This document shows positions 48,001-60,759 of a stretch of 64,000 nt of DNA, piece by piece. How positions within the stretch are numbered: position 1 is the first letter of the stretch; every line of letters begins with the position of its first letter. The stretch lies in the NCBI GenBank assembly GCA_008933995.1, contig WARS01003734.1, positions 1,758,599-1,822,598 on the forward strand. The letters are read 5' to 3'. The notes under the pieces were generated by a model, which searched no databases, had not been told where the DNA came from, and saw only the letters and a list, made by a program, of their open reading frames with translations. This DNA comes from Datnioides undecimradiatus. Taxonomy: Eukaryota > Chordata > Actinopteri > Lobotiformes > Datnioididae. Position numbers and translations under genes: made by a program.

Positions 48001-49125
48001 AACGAGACGTCGGCGTCGTCTCTTTATCTACCTCACAGCAGTTTCACACTTCAAAGTCTCACAGAACAAAGTCCGGCTCCGCTTCTGATTGCTTTATTTC
48101 ATCTTCTCTGAACTGAGAGGGAGGTTTTGAGGAGGGCGACGTCCCGGTGGAATAACTGCACACGAAGTTACTTCCTGTGGTGTTTCACCTCTTATCTGAA
48201 TGTGATGCAATCAGCTGAAGGGAAAATCGGAGGCGAGCAGGTTGTTTTTAAGGAGCCCAGTTAGTTCTCTTCATTTGCCACTCCATTAAAATGCCACATG
48301 GAGGTAGCTTTGCAGAGATTACTTGGGTCAGGTTTGGTCTTCGGCTCTTTGACTCAGAGGATTTGCTCTGTTAGCCTCCTCGGTGTCAGTCCGTCTTCTT
48401 ATTTTTAAGCTGCCGTGTGTAAAACGAACAAGATAACGTATGATTCTTGACAAAATGAGCTAGATGCTCGCCGTGCTTATGCTAGCTTACCTAAGCTAAC
48501 AGAAGCTAACGGAGGCTAGCCAGCTGCTTTTCACTCTGACATCTGGCTGACCGATGCTGATATGATGCTCCGTTAAGCTCTACAGCCTCTGTCACGCAGT
48601 CCTTGTGTTACGTTTGCAAGATTTATTGACAATGGACATAAAAACTAAACTTGTGTCCCATACTGCCATGCTTTGCCATTCCCTACAGACCAGAGCTAGC
48701 ATGCATAACGTGAACTACACCACATGTAGACAGCAATGTGAATTTTAGCTCCACAACATACGAAAAACAACATATTTAAATTTTATATTTTACATACTCT
48801 GTGGTAAAATGGTTTTATAGATGCAACCTCTGCAGAATTGGCGCTAGCAGGAGAAAACATGCGTGTAATAACTGCAACTTTTCATATTTAGGCGACTCAC
48901 TCATGCATCAAACTACAAAAATCTTTAAGCTCACTGTTATTTTGATCCAAATGACACAACTGTACGGTGGCACGGATGTCTCTTGCACAGTTGGGACGTA
49001 ATCCCTTTGGCACAATCTGTCTCCAGACACAGAAAAACATGGCGACGAGCAGAAAACTATTACTTTTCCTCAAACATTTCTTTAATTAAAATAAAGAACC
49101 GGGGACATTTTTAATTCTCAGGTTG
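45006..49125. other. Intergenic DNA between convergent genes
   Basis: A 19-bp poly(T) run is at 46566-46584. Scattered 'gctagc/gctaac'-rich pieces (about 47280-47310 and 48480-48525) look repeat-derived. No exon or RNA gene can be supported. Confidence 0.45.
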
Positions 49126-50378
49126 TTTATTTGAACAAATATTTTCACCACAGTAACATCACTTCATGCAATACTTCTGAAAAACACAAAACGAGAGCTG
49201 AAACAGTTTAATCTGCCAATCCAAAAAGGCGTTTTTATCTTTACATTCGTCCATCATATCTCACATTTTCAGCTTTTTTGTTAAACTTTCTACTGAGTCT
49301 TACAGTCAAAAAACAAAAAAAGTTGAGAGTGCAGGTAGTGTCCCCCCAAAATACTGAATTTTTAGTTTCTCACGGTGAGAGACAACTGAAACGGGCACAT
49401 TCGTTGTTCAAGATATTAAATGAATTTTGACTATTTTTAGGGAAAATGGTCCAAATCATCATAATTCTGTTAATTACTGAACAAAATGTATTGTTTCACT
49501 TTCTTTATTAATCATGCAAGTAGAAAAATTCTGATTATTCATGATTCTTTTTACTTTAAAAGTAAAAACAGGCTGCAGCTGTTTGATCCCAGTACGCTGC
49601 AGATCAATGACCAGGATGAAGATATTAAACATTTTTCCATGTTGTTGTTGTTTCGCTGCTGTACAAGTGGGTTTAGGCGTCACGGGCGAACGTAAAAAGG
49701 ACATTTTGGGTGAGAAAAACAGTCTAACATCTATTTTTTATGGCAGGTCACAACAACATGATGACAAATATTTGAAGAAAAATGCAGAAAATCTCCTGTT
49801 TTTAAGTCAAATTTGTGTAAATCTTGATAAGCAAATCATAAATATTACATAAATAAATACATTTAGCTTAAAACTAAAAGAAAATATACAAAAAAACCAA
49901 GAGAAGAACGCACGCTTTACAGAAACAGATCTACCCAACGTGAAAATGGTTCACTACGATCAACACACAACAGTACCGTCAGCCACAGATCATCTCGCCG
50001 AGAGCCAATCGCGTCTATGTCTTCAGACTTTTCCAAACATCTGAACATATTGCTGTTCGATTATTACGTTTGTTTGTTTGTTTGTTTGTTTTTCTTTTTA
50101 CAGGTGGTTCAGTGAGTTTGAAGAGTGAACCGCAGACAGGAGGCCCGACACTGTCTTACCGCTCATTCCCTCAGAGTTTTGTCTTCATCAGAAACGAGTG
50201 AGTCCGCGGTGAAGCTGCGGCGTCCGTCAGGCGGTTTCCAGACGCCGAGCTCCAGTCGTCACACTTCCCTCACTTCACTTCATCGCTTTTCTCCCCACAC
50301 TCGGAGAAATCTTCCTCTCCAGCTCACAGCAGCCTCTCGTGTGCGAGCGGGCGGCCTGTAACGCAGCGTCAGACGCCT
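49126..50378 (-). other. Presumed 3' UTR of the SBK1-like gene
   Basis: Non-coding sequence downstream of the kinase stop codon on the minus strand. Candidate minus-strand poly(A) signals (tttatt on the plus strand) are near 49503 and 49128. A (TTTG)n run is at 50068-50092. Extent is inferred. Confidence 0.35.
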
Positions 50379-53300
50379 CTACACACAGATCTCGATGGGC
50401 GTGGCCACCAGGATGCGTCCCCTCTCGTTGTTTTCTCTGTTGACCCGGTCGTAGCTGCCGGTGGAGGACGGCGAGCTGTTGGTGGACATGGAGGAGTAGT
50501 GGGTGTCCATCATGATGCTCCCCTTCGCCATAACACAAGCAGGCGACAGGCTCTGCTGCTTCAGTCTGTCCACTAGCACGTCCTCTTCAGATGAAGAGGA
50601 ACTGATGTCCAGAGGAGGCGCGCTGCTCGCTAAGCTGCCGCCGCCGCCATTGCCGCTGCTGTTCCCGTTCTCCGTGTCCAACATCCAGCACTGGTTGAAG
50701 TAGCTGAAGACTTCTTTGACGGAGCAGCGGCGCTCCTGCTCGATGGAGAGGAGCCTACGAAACATGCGTAGAGCTTCGTCTGTGAAGCGGCGCCACTGCG
50801 ACGGCACCGTGCTCGTCCGGCGACGCTGCCAACGCACAAACTCCTCGTAGAAGGCGTCGTTCGGCATCGCCTTCTCCCAGGGGAAGTTTCCTGTCAGCAT
50901 GCAGAAGAGCAGCACGCCAAACGCCCACACGTCCGTGCTGTAGTCCACGCAGAAGCCCTCGTGCCGCGAAGTGTCGCACAGCTCCGGCGCTGTGTATGGG
51001 ATCGTGCCACTCACGCGTTTCACCGGAGAGCCAGCGCGCCGCGTCATCCCAAAGTCTGACAGCTTGACCTTCTGGCACTCTTTGTCAAAAATGAGGATGT
51101 TCTCCGGTTTGATGTCCCTGTGGACCAGCTTCTTGCAGTGCAGGTAGTCCAGGGCGATGGCCACCTGGTGGATGCAGCGTTTGGCCACCGCCTCCGAGAG
51201 CCCCACCTGAAACACGAGAGCACGAACACATCAGCTGAAGATGAAGTCCACACCAGAACTGGAAAACCAGACGCTACGCTACGTCTTCAAGTCTCGGTCA
51301 CAAAGGGGCAGTGTGGCAGAATCAAGCTAACAACATTAGCGTTACAGGAGCAAGATACCCGACACATTACACGAAAACAGGGTTTTGTACGTAGCTTTCA
51401 AATCATGAACGAAACAGGATGAAGAGGCGGGATGTGACGCTCGGAGGGACTCGATCTGAACTTGAAACATGCAGAGTTACAGTGATTCAGGTGTTAGCTG
51501 TAGCATGCTGCTGCTAGCTCGCTAACCAATGAATCTCAGCTCTGTGCGGCTAAAAGCTGAAGACTGATTGACGTAAACACGTCATATTTTGTTTTACAGG
51601 AAGAAAATGATCAGATTTTAATAAATAATACAAAGAAATGGACTGTTTTAATATTTTGGGGCTTATTTTGTTTAAAGAGCAGAAGATGTGATCTTAAAGG
51701 ATTAAAAAGACACTTTTCATCTAAAAAAAGTGGCATTAGTTTAATTAAACCATCCTCTATTTTGGGATTTACACTGTGAGCGACACAGTCGAGGGATTTA
51801 ATTCAAATGTGCTCAGACGTGAGTGTTTCCAGGTCAGAGAGCCGCGTCGAGACTCGTCTGGGTTTCTATTTTGACGACACTTCACTGTGAAAGTCCAGCT
51901 GGAGTTTTGTGTTTTGGGCGTCGCAGGAGAGCTGACGACTAAATGTCATGCACGGCGTAACACGGTGCGCAGATGCCAGCTCGTAATCCAAAGGGGCTGC
52001 GGCATGCATCAGTGGAAATATGTGGTGGATTAAGAGATAAACACGTGGATTATGTTGCAGGCAGCTCGTGGATGATGTAACTGTAACCGATTGATCGATT
52101 TAGCCCGTCTGACCTGTGGGGGGATGATGTCGAACAGATCTCCCGCCAGAGCGTACTCCTGAGCGAAGATGTAGTAGTCGTCGGTCTCGAAGGCGATGCC
52201 GTACATGTTGATGATGAACGGGCAGGGCGACAGGTAGAGCGAGATGCTGTACTCCCTCAGGAAGCTCTTCAGCTTCGTCGTCTTCTTCCTCAGAAACTTC
52301 AGGGCCATTTTGGTGCCTGAAAGCAGGACAGAGAAGCGTTGCGTAACTCCATCTCGTCCCTCGACTCTCGGTTCTTTTCCACCACATTAAAAGTGCGTTG
52401 GGGGTTTATTTCATCTTCTCCTAATTGCGTGCACGAAACTTAATTAAAATCATTTCAAAATGTGATGAATAATTAATTAAAATCTTCACTGTCAACGAAT
52501 TAAATCCTGGTTTATTTAAAATCCTCAGCCGGACTAGTTATGTTCCCACAGACTGACCAGGATGTTGCCTCAGCTTCAAAATGAGGCTGATCTGCTTTAA
52601 TTTCATGGATTTTGCATTAAAACGACGTTTCGAGCTGCAAACACCTCCTCACAGACGTGTTTTTAGAAAGCTGAAAACAAGGAAAAGCATCTTATTCTGC
52701 GTGTTATGAATCATTTTATAATGTTTTGCATTAAACCCCCCCACATTCAGCCGTTTGGAGGGAACACAGGCTTCCTGCGAGGACACGGTTCACCTCATCT
52801 CCCCTCGACTCCCCAGGAGAGGAGCAGCGAGGGAGAGAAATTACCCCAGGTAATCTGAAATGCCCCAGACAATCACCTGGAGAGCTGCCACGTCTGCCGC
52901 AGCAGCAGTCAGTGTGTCAGCGAAGACGAGAGGCGACACTTCTCCAATAGCACTGGGTCAGCTCCGCAAAGCGCGGCGTGCATTTTACAGCGAGGAGGAA
53001 AAGGTCACCGGAGGTTTGTTGTTAAAGCCCTGATACAAGAGGAGGTTCCCTCATGTGGACAGGACATAAATCAATAAATAATAACCTTTATAATCTATAT
53101 TATAGCCTACAGTTCCCATAATTCTTTGTGTGTTGTTAGCTTATGGAAAGTTCAGAGTTTTGCTGTTTCAGAGGAGCAACTTTTTATTTTTTCCATGTTT
53201 TCCAAACAATTTTAAGGATGTTGATTCACAATGGACACAGACTGATGGTGTTTCTTTATGTTTAATGTGTGCTTTACGTTCATGGTGCGTTCACTGACAC

Positions 53301-55936
53301 AGCGTTCATTGTAAACACTAATAAAAGTAGAAATATTGATATTAAATAGCTGTGACTCAGTTCGCCTGCTGTGATGTGATGCACATTTTATTTTTTAACA
53401 TTTTAGTAAACACGTTCTGTGTCGTATCGCGGGGTCCTGACACAACATCGTACGTAGAAACGCCTCATGATGGTGCACAAACATTATTACATCATAACTT
53501 AAATTAAATCTGATTTAGGTGAGTCAGTTTAAAAAGCAGCAAATACAACAATTATTGATCAACTAATTAACTAATCATCAGGTCTACAGAGGATATGCTG
53601 GATCATTAATAGGAGTCAGTGGTGGAAGAAGCACTGAAATCTGTGATGTAACTAAAAGTGGTAACACCACAGGGTGAAGTTACTCCTGCAGTCACAGTTT
53701 TACATGGAAAGCGCGTCTGTTGCACCATCTGTCAGCTGACCCACTGACCCAAACTGTGACCGAACATCAGCAGGAGTTTCAGCTTTAGTTCACCGTCCTA
53801 AATATGTGCTGAGCACAGAGGAGGCTGATTGTATTATTGATTAACCTGCTGAATAACTGATAAACTGAGTCAATGAAGTGTCATGAAATTGTGATTTTAA
53901 GGAAGAGGTAAAGAGCTAAATAAGATGGGCCCTGTGCTGTTTGTAGTCATTTTGTGTCTCTTTTTACTATGTTGTGTCTATTTTTCATCATTTTATGTCA
54001 TTTTGTGTCTCTTTTTACTATGTTGTGTCTATTTTTCGTCATTTTGTGTCAGTTTGAAGTGATTTTGTGTCCCTCTCAGCAACATGTTTCAGGTAAAGCT
54101 GAATGTCTGTTTATTACACGGTTGAGCAGAGTCTCAGAGTAACTGAGAACCTTTACTTTACATTCACAGTACCTTGTATTTGTACTTTTAAGTATTTTAA
54201 TATGATGATGTTTTCTTGTAGCTGTATTTAATGAGGCCTCAGTCTGCTGTGCAGCTTGAATACGAAGGAAAACATCTGCTTTCATATCTATTCAACGGTT
54301 TCAGTACCTTTGATTTGCATTCAAGTTCCCTTCATCACTAAAATGCATTTACACACAGTTATGATTCAAAGGTCAGAGATGAGTTCACCTTCAGCCCATT
54401 AATGTCTGCAGTTAACACTCGCACAGAGCATCAGTCGTCAGATTAAAGCTGCAGTGGTTCCCTGGCGCTTACAGAAAGACGTCTGTGACACGGTGGAAGA
54501 TAATGAAACCACAGGCATGAGCTGCACGTTTACAGGCTGCAAAAGGTCGAGATTCATCTCTGTGAAACGGGGCAGCGTATAAACGAGGCCGTTGAAGACA
54601 GACGGACGACACCTGGGCTGAGGCTGGACAGACTTTCTGTTAGTAGGTGAGTTTAGATCCAAAGCTACGTGAAACTGTGCAGGAGTGAAAGTAAACACTT
54701 CAACAGAGCAGCGAGGGCGCTTTACCTGAGCACAGATTGCATGTTTGAGCGAGGGGGAAGCGAAATCAGTGATTCTCTGCTGCTCTGATGCCAAAGTGAG
54801 GTGTTTTAAACCTGCATTCAGCTCCATTATCATAGAAAACGTCCATGTTATCACCATGAATCACAAAGTGGAGCCTGGAAAAGAGAAAAACATCACATCT
54901 CCTCTCACTGTCTGACCCCGAGCTGCAGATCCGCTCGCTCTATCTCCAGAGGTGAGTCTGGGAAATCTCCCTCAGCGATAAATGGAGACTTGAAAGGCGA
55001 ACTGTCTCCTGCCAAAGACAGATGGACTCATCGATGTTGGATTGTTTCCTTTTACCTTAAGTGTCCTTTTGAAAAAAGCAAACACCGGACAGGCAGGTGA
55101 GCTGTGAGCTGTTTCCTGACATTTCACATGACTGTCAGCTGTTTAATTAAACGCTTTGTTAAGCCCCGCCCCCGAAATACTTAACACTTCTTTAAACGAG
55201 GACTTCAGACCAAAGCAGCTTCTCATACTGTGAATTTAACCAGGTGAAATTCTGCAGGAGCTGCACGTTTATTAGCTGTAGCTGGGAAGCTAATTAAGCT
55301 AACGTTCATTTGTTTTGTTGACAACGGTGCCAGGTCAGCTGACAGGTCATGTCCTACGTCGTTTTGTGCATTATCAAAACATATTTTGGGGTTTTATTGT
55401 CATTTTACGCACAATTATCATCAAAGAAAATGTTTGGTGCTCAATGTTTTTTACTCACATCATGCACGTGATGCAGCTTCACACTTATTTTAGCCCAAAC
55501 GCAGAGTAAATCCAGTAAATCTGACCCCGGGACTCTTCACCTAAATACTATGAGCTCAGCCCTGCACCCATGGCAAGTTTCTACTCATAATTGATTAGTG
55601 AACAGTGCTGATTAGTGTTTGTGCTCAGTTAGCAGTTTAAAAACCCCTGAATCACCATTCGGGGAAAATGAGGATGTGAGTCATTAGAAGTCAGAAGAGA
55701 TGTTGTGTTGTGTGTTGTGCTGTGTCAATCAATGTGTCAATCAAGTTTGAGTTCAAGTGTTTACCTCTGATTTTGTGAATGACCAGGTCCACCTTCCCAT
55801 AGGTGCCCTTGCCCAGTTCACAGACAACCTCATAGTACTTGTTGATGTCCAGCTTCTCCAGGTTCTGAGCAGCAATCAGCTGGAGCTCCTCCAGGATGTC
55901 GATGGAGGCGTGGGAGCCGTGCGGCGAGGAGTTCAT
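50379..55936 (-). CDS. SBK1-like serine/threonine kinase (SH3-binding domain kinase)
   Basis: SBK-family kinases are small Ser/Thr kinases with Pro/Ser-rich tails; SBK1 is mainly neural in mammals (from memory). Three coding exons on the minus strand join in frame: 55936-55765, 52316-52114 and 51206-50379 (1203 nt, 400 aa; human SBK1, from memory, about 424). Visible: glycine loop [11 protein letters not shown] (42-52), catalytic lysine in MALKF (K64), hinge [22 protein letters not shown] with D156, DFGMTRR with D176, [22 protein letters not shown] and [10 protein letters not shown]. All catalytic residues are present. After the kinase comes a Ser/Gly-rich tail (a GGGGS run, then [12 protein letters not shown]) ending ATPIEICV, the tail I associate with SBK1. 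The ATG chosen (cat at 55934-55936) gives [11 protein letters not shown]; an upstream acceptor at 55990-55992 suggests a further 5' non-coding exon to the right. SBK2/SBK3-type paralogues cannot be fully excluded. Confidence 0.93.
53947..54060. repeat. 51-bp tandem repeat, about 2.2 copies
   Basis: 'tcattttgtgtctctttttac' repeats with a period of 51 bp; two full units are nearly identical and each has a weaker ~26-bp substructure. It lies in the SBK1-like intron between coding exons 1 and 2. Confidence 0.85.
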
Positions 55937-55989
55937 TGTTGTGGAGGGATGGGCCGGAGCCAAGAGGGCTGGTCAGGAGACGGACGTTC
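55937..55989 (-). other. 5' UTR part of SBK1-like exon
   Basis: On the minus strand a pyrimidine-rich tract and AG (plus-strand ctg at 55990-55992) precede this stretch. The ATG-bearing exon therefore probably starts at 55989, and transcription starts at a non-coding exon further right, perhaps beyond the window. Confidence 0.45.
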
Positions 55990-56254
55990 CTGTGAAACGG
56001 GAGGAGCAGGAAGGAAAGGCAAGGTTCAATATGTGACCGGCATCCACCCGGGTCTCCGTTCCCACAAGACCCCCCGCTGTAAACAGCACAGCCAGTGCAT
56101 CTACACATAATGGTTATATAATCTTTGAATTGTGTCGCAGCTTTGTGAGAAGATGGTGTTCAACAGATCACAGGACAGAAACACCACCAGAGATGAAAAC
56201 AAGCGTGGATGTTGTTGCTTTACACAACGATTCTGCTTCTACAGCCGTGCTCGT

Positions 56255-56410
56255 TCCTCTATGAGGCTGCGCTAAATATGCTAATGCTAATGATCAGTGA
56301 GCATGCTCACCATGGCAATGCTAACATGCTGATGTTCAGAAAGTCTTGTCTGCCATTCACCATCTTAGGTTTGCTTGTTAGCATGCTAACATCTGCTAAT
56401 TAGCGGGAAT
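56255..56410. repeat. Interspersed repeat of the 'gctaacatgctgatg' family, copy 2
   Basis: Contains 'caatgctaacatgctgatgt', 'cattcaccatcttaggttt' and 'gttagcatgctaacat', then 'ctgctaattag'. Same family as 44785-45005. Confidence 0.6.
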
Positions 56411-57884
56411 GTCCTTTGTTTCATCCTGAGAACATGAATTTGAACGAGCTGACGTCCACCTCCAGCTGCACAGCTAGCATGACAACAAGAGGAGAAGCTG
56501 TTATTCAGCATGAGGTTTGTACCCTGGGGTAACTTCCTGCTCAAACTTGCTGCAACATGAAGTGGATTCCTGGCTGTAATTAGTTGCTATTCTGACATGA
56601 TCGGCTCAATTAGCACCTCCGCCTCACAGCAACATCCTGAACTCTTTCTGTGTGGAGAGTTTGCATGTTCTCCTCGCCCAGAGTCATGCAAGTCAGAGGC
56701 AATGAAAGCTCTAAACTGTCCTCGCCGTCGGTGCAAATGTGTGCAAGTCAGTGCTTTCGCATCCTGAGCTCTGACGAGGATTAATTAAAGTGCAAACGAG
56801 TCCAAATGGATCTGAAGGGAGAAAAGTGTTGCTATTTGTCGAGCTGATCCTCTGCAGCTCGTTAATGATCCTCCTGCATTAATGAGTGTCTAATTCTGAT
56901 CCGATGTGTTTCCACGCCGTCGCGCCTGCCGGCTCCCACTCTCAGCAAATCTGTCTCACCTTCCTCCTTCTGCTACCACAAGGCGCCGAGCCGCACTCGT
57001 CTGCTGCGCCGCTCATCACCCGCGACAGCCAAGATCTCTGAATGACTGGAGAGCCTTCGCAGCCCTGATGGCGCAGCAGAATTGTACCGTGTCTCATTAA
57101 CGGGGGATGAGAAAGTGTTGAATGAGACAGGATGCTAGCCACATCCTGTGCATCAGGTCCATCTGTGCCCGCCTTGGAGACGGCTCCTGTCTGCAGTGTG
57201 AGTGTGTGTGACGGGGGAAATGTGTACACAGAACTCCAGTAAAGCGTGTGAAAACAATAAAACCAAACAAAAACAGGCAGTATGTTCCTCCAGAAAGAGT
57301 TTCAGCGACAGGACAACTGTGATTCCTCTTCTTTGTTAATGTTATGACCCTTAGGATTTCCATTAAACTGTTTTTGATGCCGTTTTCAAGGCTGACCGAT
57401 GCTGAAATTTGAGGAAAACAAACAAACAGGCTAGCCTTCTTCTTGGACAAACTGTACACATTAATTGTGACATAGTTTGTGAGTGAATAAACCCAGTTTT
57501 CCTTTGCTTTGCTGCAAATGCTTGTTGGATATCCACAAAAATGCATCGACAAAATAAGAGAATTTTGGTATTTTTAAGAAGCAGCTACAACCGCAGTCTG
57601 CACACCTGAAACTCCTCAGCACAGTAACAAATGTTTTGCTGCTGGTTTTGGTTTATTTTGTACAGATTATATCAGATTTAATCAGAGGTGGAGCAATAAA
57701 AGTCCTGGACTTATTGCCAAAGATGTTGACACGGTATGAAATCAGGTCACAGTCACAGGACTTCATGACCTGAACCACAGGCTGTAAATAAAAATAATTA
57801 TTTATTCTCAATGAAGAGAAAGTCAAAATATCCCAGAGGCGGCTCGGGTGTGATAAGAACGCGCTAAAATGACAGAAACCATCT

Positions 57885-57965
57885 GGTGACACGGAGGGGG
57901 CGGGGCTTATGAGATGTACTGCAGCCAGCCACTGGGGGGCGATGCAGGTGTTTCGGCGTGGCAGC
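57885..57965 (-). repeat. Interspersed repeat of the 'ggatcgccccctg' family, copy 2
   Basis: Reverse orientation relative to the copy at 23515. 'gagggggcggggcttatgag' followed by 'ctgcagccagccactggg' and 'gggcgatgc' is the inverse of the family's 5' part. Confidence 0.6.
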
Positions 57966-58080
57966 GCCATCTTTACATCCAGCCTGTGATTGGCTGATCT
58001 GAAACAAATACACTACCGGTCCGTCTGATGTGTTTTTGAGAAATCAGCTACTGAAGCTGTTGCATTAAACTGTACTTGCC

Positions 58081-58094
58081 GTTACCATGGTAAC
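58081..58094. promoter_or_regulatory. Perfect RFX-type X-box palindrome
   Basis: gttaccatggtaac is a perfect 14-bp palindrome matching the RFX-factor consensus GTTNCCATGGNAAC. It lies about 2.1 kb upstream of the SBK1-like coding start. Binding in vivo is not implied. Confidence 0.5.
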
Positions 58095-58099
58095 CACAA

Positions 58100-60580
58100 A
58101 GGTCATCACATCAACCAGCTGAAACCTTGCTTTACCCCTCCTGTGGTACGAGCAGGATGCTGCAGATATATAAAAACAAAGCGATGGTAACAAAAGAAAA
58201 ATGGATTGTGTTGCAGCGACAGCGGTGGATGAAAACGACTCCAGACACAAACAGTGTGTGCTGAGCATAAAAGTGCGACAAGCAGATAAAAATGAGGAGT
58301 CAGCCGAGCCCGAAGGAGCCAACTGGCTGTCCATCACCGGTCCACTCAGCATCCCGGTGACAAGGTCGATAAAAGACACGGCGGCTGCAAAAAACACAGA
58401 AACTACCTGCTCGTACAGACTTTCTCTGCTCCTGTGGCTCGATTTATATTTAAATTCAGGCTCTTTTCAAACCGACTGCTCTGCCCAGTTCACCAGCTAC
58501 AGTTTGGAAGTGGTGACATCATCAACACAGAAATGAAAATGGGCGTTGTGGCCACAAATCGCTGATGCACCGACAGGGAGGAACATATGAGCTTGTTTTC
58601 TTATTTTACAAACCACACATGAGAATCACTGTTTACCAACACCAACAGAAAATACACAACTAGTTTAAACTGACTGATGTCGACTTGTAAGAACAGTAGA
58701 AACAGAGGTTGAGCCACTGAAGCAGCGTCAATCAAGTTGAGCGAGGAGGCAAAGATCAAGTTTTTATGTTTGGCTGATGCAAATAAATTGGGCTCATGCA
58801 GATAACAGCATGGATGGAAATGTGTTTTCACCCTGCGGTGCAGATTATCCAGAAGTTCAGACTCAGAAATTTAATCTGAGCCACATTTTAATGGAAACTT
58901 GACAAATGAAAACAAAAAAATGACAAAAAATAGGTTTCGTTATTTTTAAAATTCTGATTTTAATTCTCAATTTTAATATAATTATAAAACTTTCTGAAGG
59001 ACTCTGAACGCCGCAGCTGCAAAGAGACCTTGTTGGTGTCGAGTGTCTGTGCTGCATCATCAACATGTTTACTGCAGCCTTGTTTTATTCCTGGCTTCTC
59101 TTAATCATCGTAACCTCGACACGTATGCGTTTAATATGCACAGTTTCACGCTCGGCTCCTTTATCTCGACCGTAAAACCTCCTGAGCATAAGCGTGCGCT
59201 CGTATGTGCTCTCACACTGCTGTCATATCAAAGAGCCTGGAGATGAAAGAAGTCACAACCAGCGCTAATTAGGAGCATCTTCTGTTCGCTGCAGCTCCCA
59301 GCAGCCCCGGCGTTCCTTCTTAGGGTAACCGTGCCAAGGCCGCTCCCCCAGAGGGCCTCACAGAGCGCCAAGCCCCGTTTGCCTCCTGGGTGAGCGGGAC
59401 GAGACCGCCCTGCTGCCTTTCTCGTCTGCGAAAAGCTTGTCTGTAATCAAAGCACAGCTGGAGCGCAGCCAATCAGCGTTGTGTCACTGACGCTTCGCTC
59501 TCCGTCTGTAACGTTACCTGCCTATTGCACCAGTCTGATGGTAGAAAACACCTGCTGGGAAACAGGCAGCAGGGGTGGCACAGAGGTGACAAGCTCACGG
59601 TGTTAATGACCTTTCACTTATCCTTCTGCATCAACAGCTGCAGTCTGCCAGGCCTGTTGTTTGACCTGCTCTGTGTTTTCAGCCATCACCTGTAGACTAA
59701 AAGCTTCCTGTTTATAGGAAAAACACCTGTTGATTGTGAATTGCCACATTAATTATGTATCCACACATGTATTATGTAATTATGTAGCCACAATTAAACA
59801 AAAACCAAAATCAAATGCATCAAAGACAAATCACCAATAAATCATAGTTGAATTTACATGTTTTAAAAAATATCAATATCATTAAATTGTCATTAAACTG
59901 CAGTATTAGTTCAGGGCTGCATATGTACTTTACACCTGACTGCAGCATCTTGTTTTAACTATAACATAAACAAACGTCCAAATGGGGCGCCACAGGGTTC
60001 ATGACTTGGCCCACTTTTTATCAGCATAATGAACATTAGATGCACTTAAACATAAAAGCTTTGACATTTGTGGATGCAGCATGCACAATTTCACACTCTG
60101 TTGCTTTTATACAGCCTTCTGAACACAAATACAGCTTCGTGTATTATAAAAAAATCTCTCTGCGCCTTTAACTTGCCTCAAAATCAACACATTTTTACGT
60201 TTTCTTCTGTATCACGTTAATCTGATGGTAGATGTCTTGTACATTCAGGCTTCACGGCACAGAGGGACTGCTAATAGCTGGTATGGCATTGTTTACATGG
60301 TGCTAAAATAAAAACAAAATGAAATATTAACTAAAATGAATAATAACTAAAAACAAACAGGACACAGTAGGACATTTCCTGTTTACGTCCCTAAAGCATC
60401 TGAGAGTACAAATTAAGACTGTATCATAAACATATTGTCAAAATTCATATATATATATAGTGAGGTGTGAGAAGCTCAAAACAAACAAACAAAGAAAATA
60501 AAAACAAGGGGAAAAACAGCCGAGGTGTCACGTCAGGCGAGAAATTAATGTGTGACTGGCTCTGATCTAATTTTCCAGTC
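58100..60580. other. Non-coding DNA upstream of the SBK1-like gene
   Basis: No exon recognised. A short GC-rich block at about 59290-59520 includes a CCAAT box in 'gcagccaatcagcg' (about 59466-59479) and could be regulatory. Otherwise AT-rich spacer. Confidence 0.35.
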
Positions 60581-60759
60581 ACAGAAAATGAACATAACTA
60601 AAGGTCAGTACATTTCTCTCCACCCTTGACACAGAAAAGCTCTTGTAAGCTTTTATTCTGAGCAGACTTCTGCAGTGCAACGCTCTCAGGTCTCCCTGAA
60701 ATGTCAGTAAATCAATGACAGCCTGCACACACTGCCACTGAGTTTTAACTGGAACAGAG

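Noticed and set aside
54438-54857. 139-residue minus-strand frame within the SBK1-like intron
   Set aside because: No similarity recognised and no role in the kinase gene, whose exons join in frame without it.
58201-58536. 111-residue open frame starting MDCVAATAVDENDS
   Set aside because: No family resemblance, no splice sites or codon pattern to support it, and an overlapping antisense frame of similar length. Length is compatible with chance.
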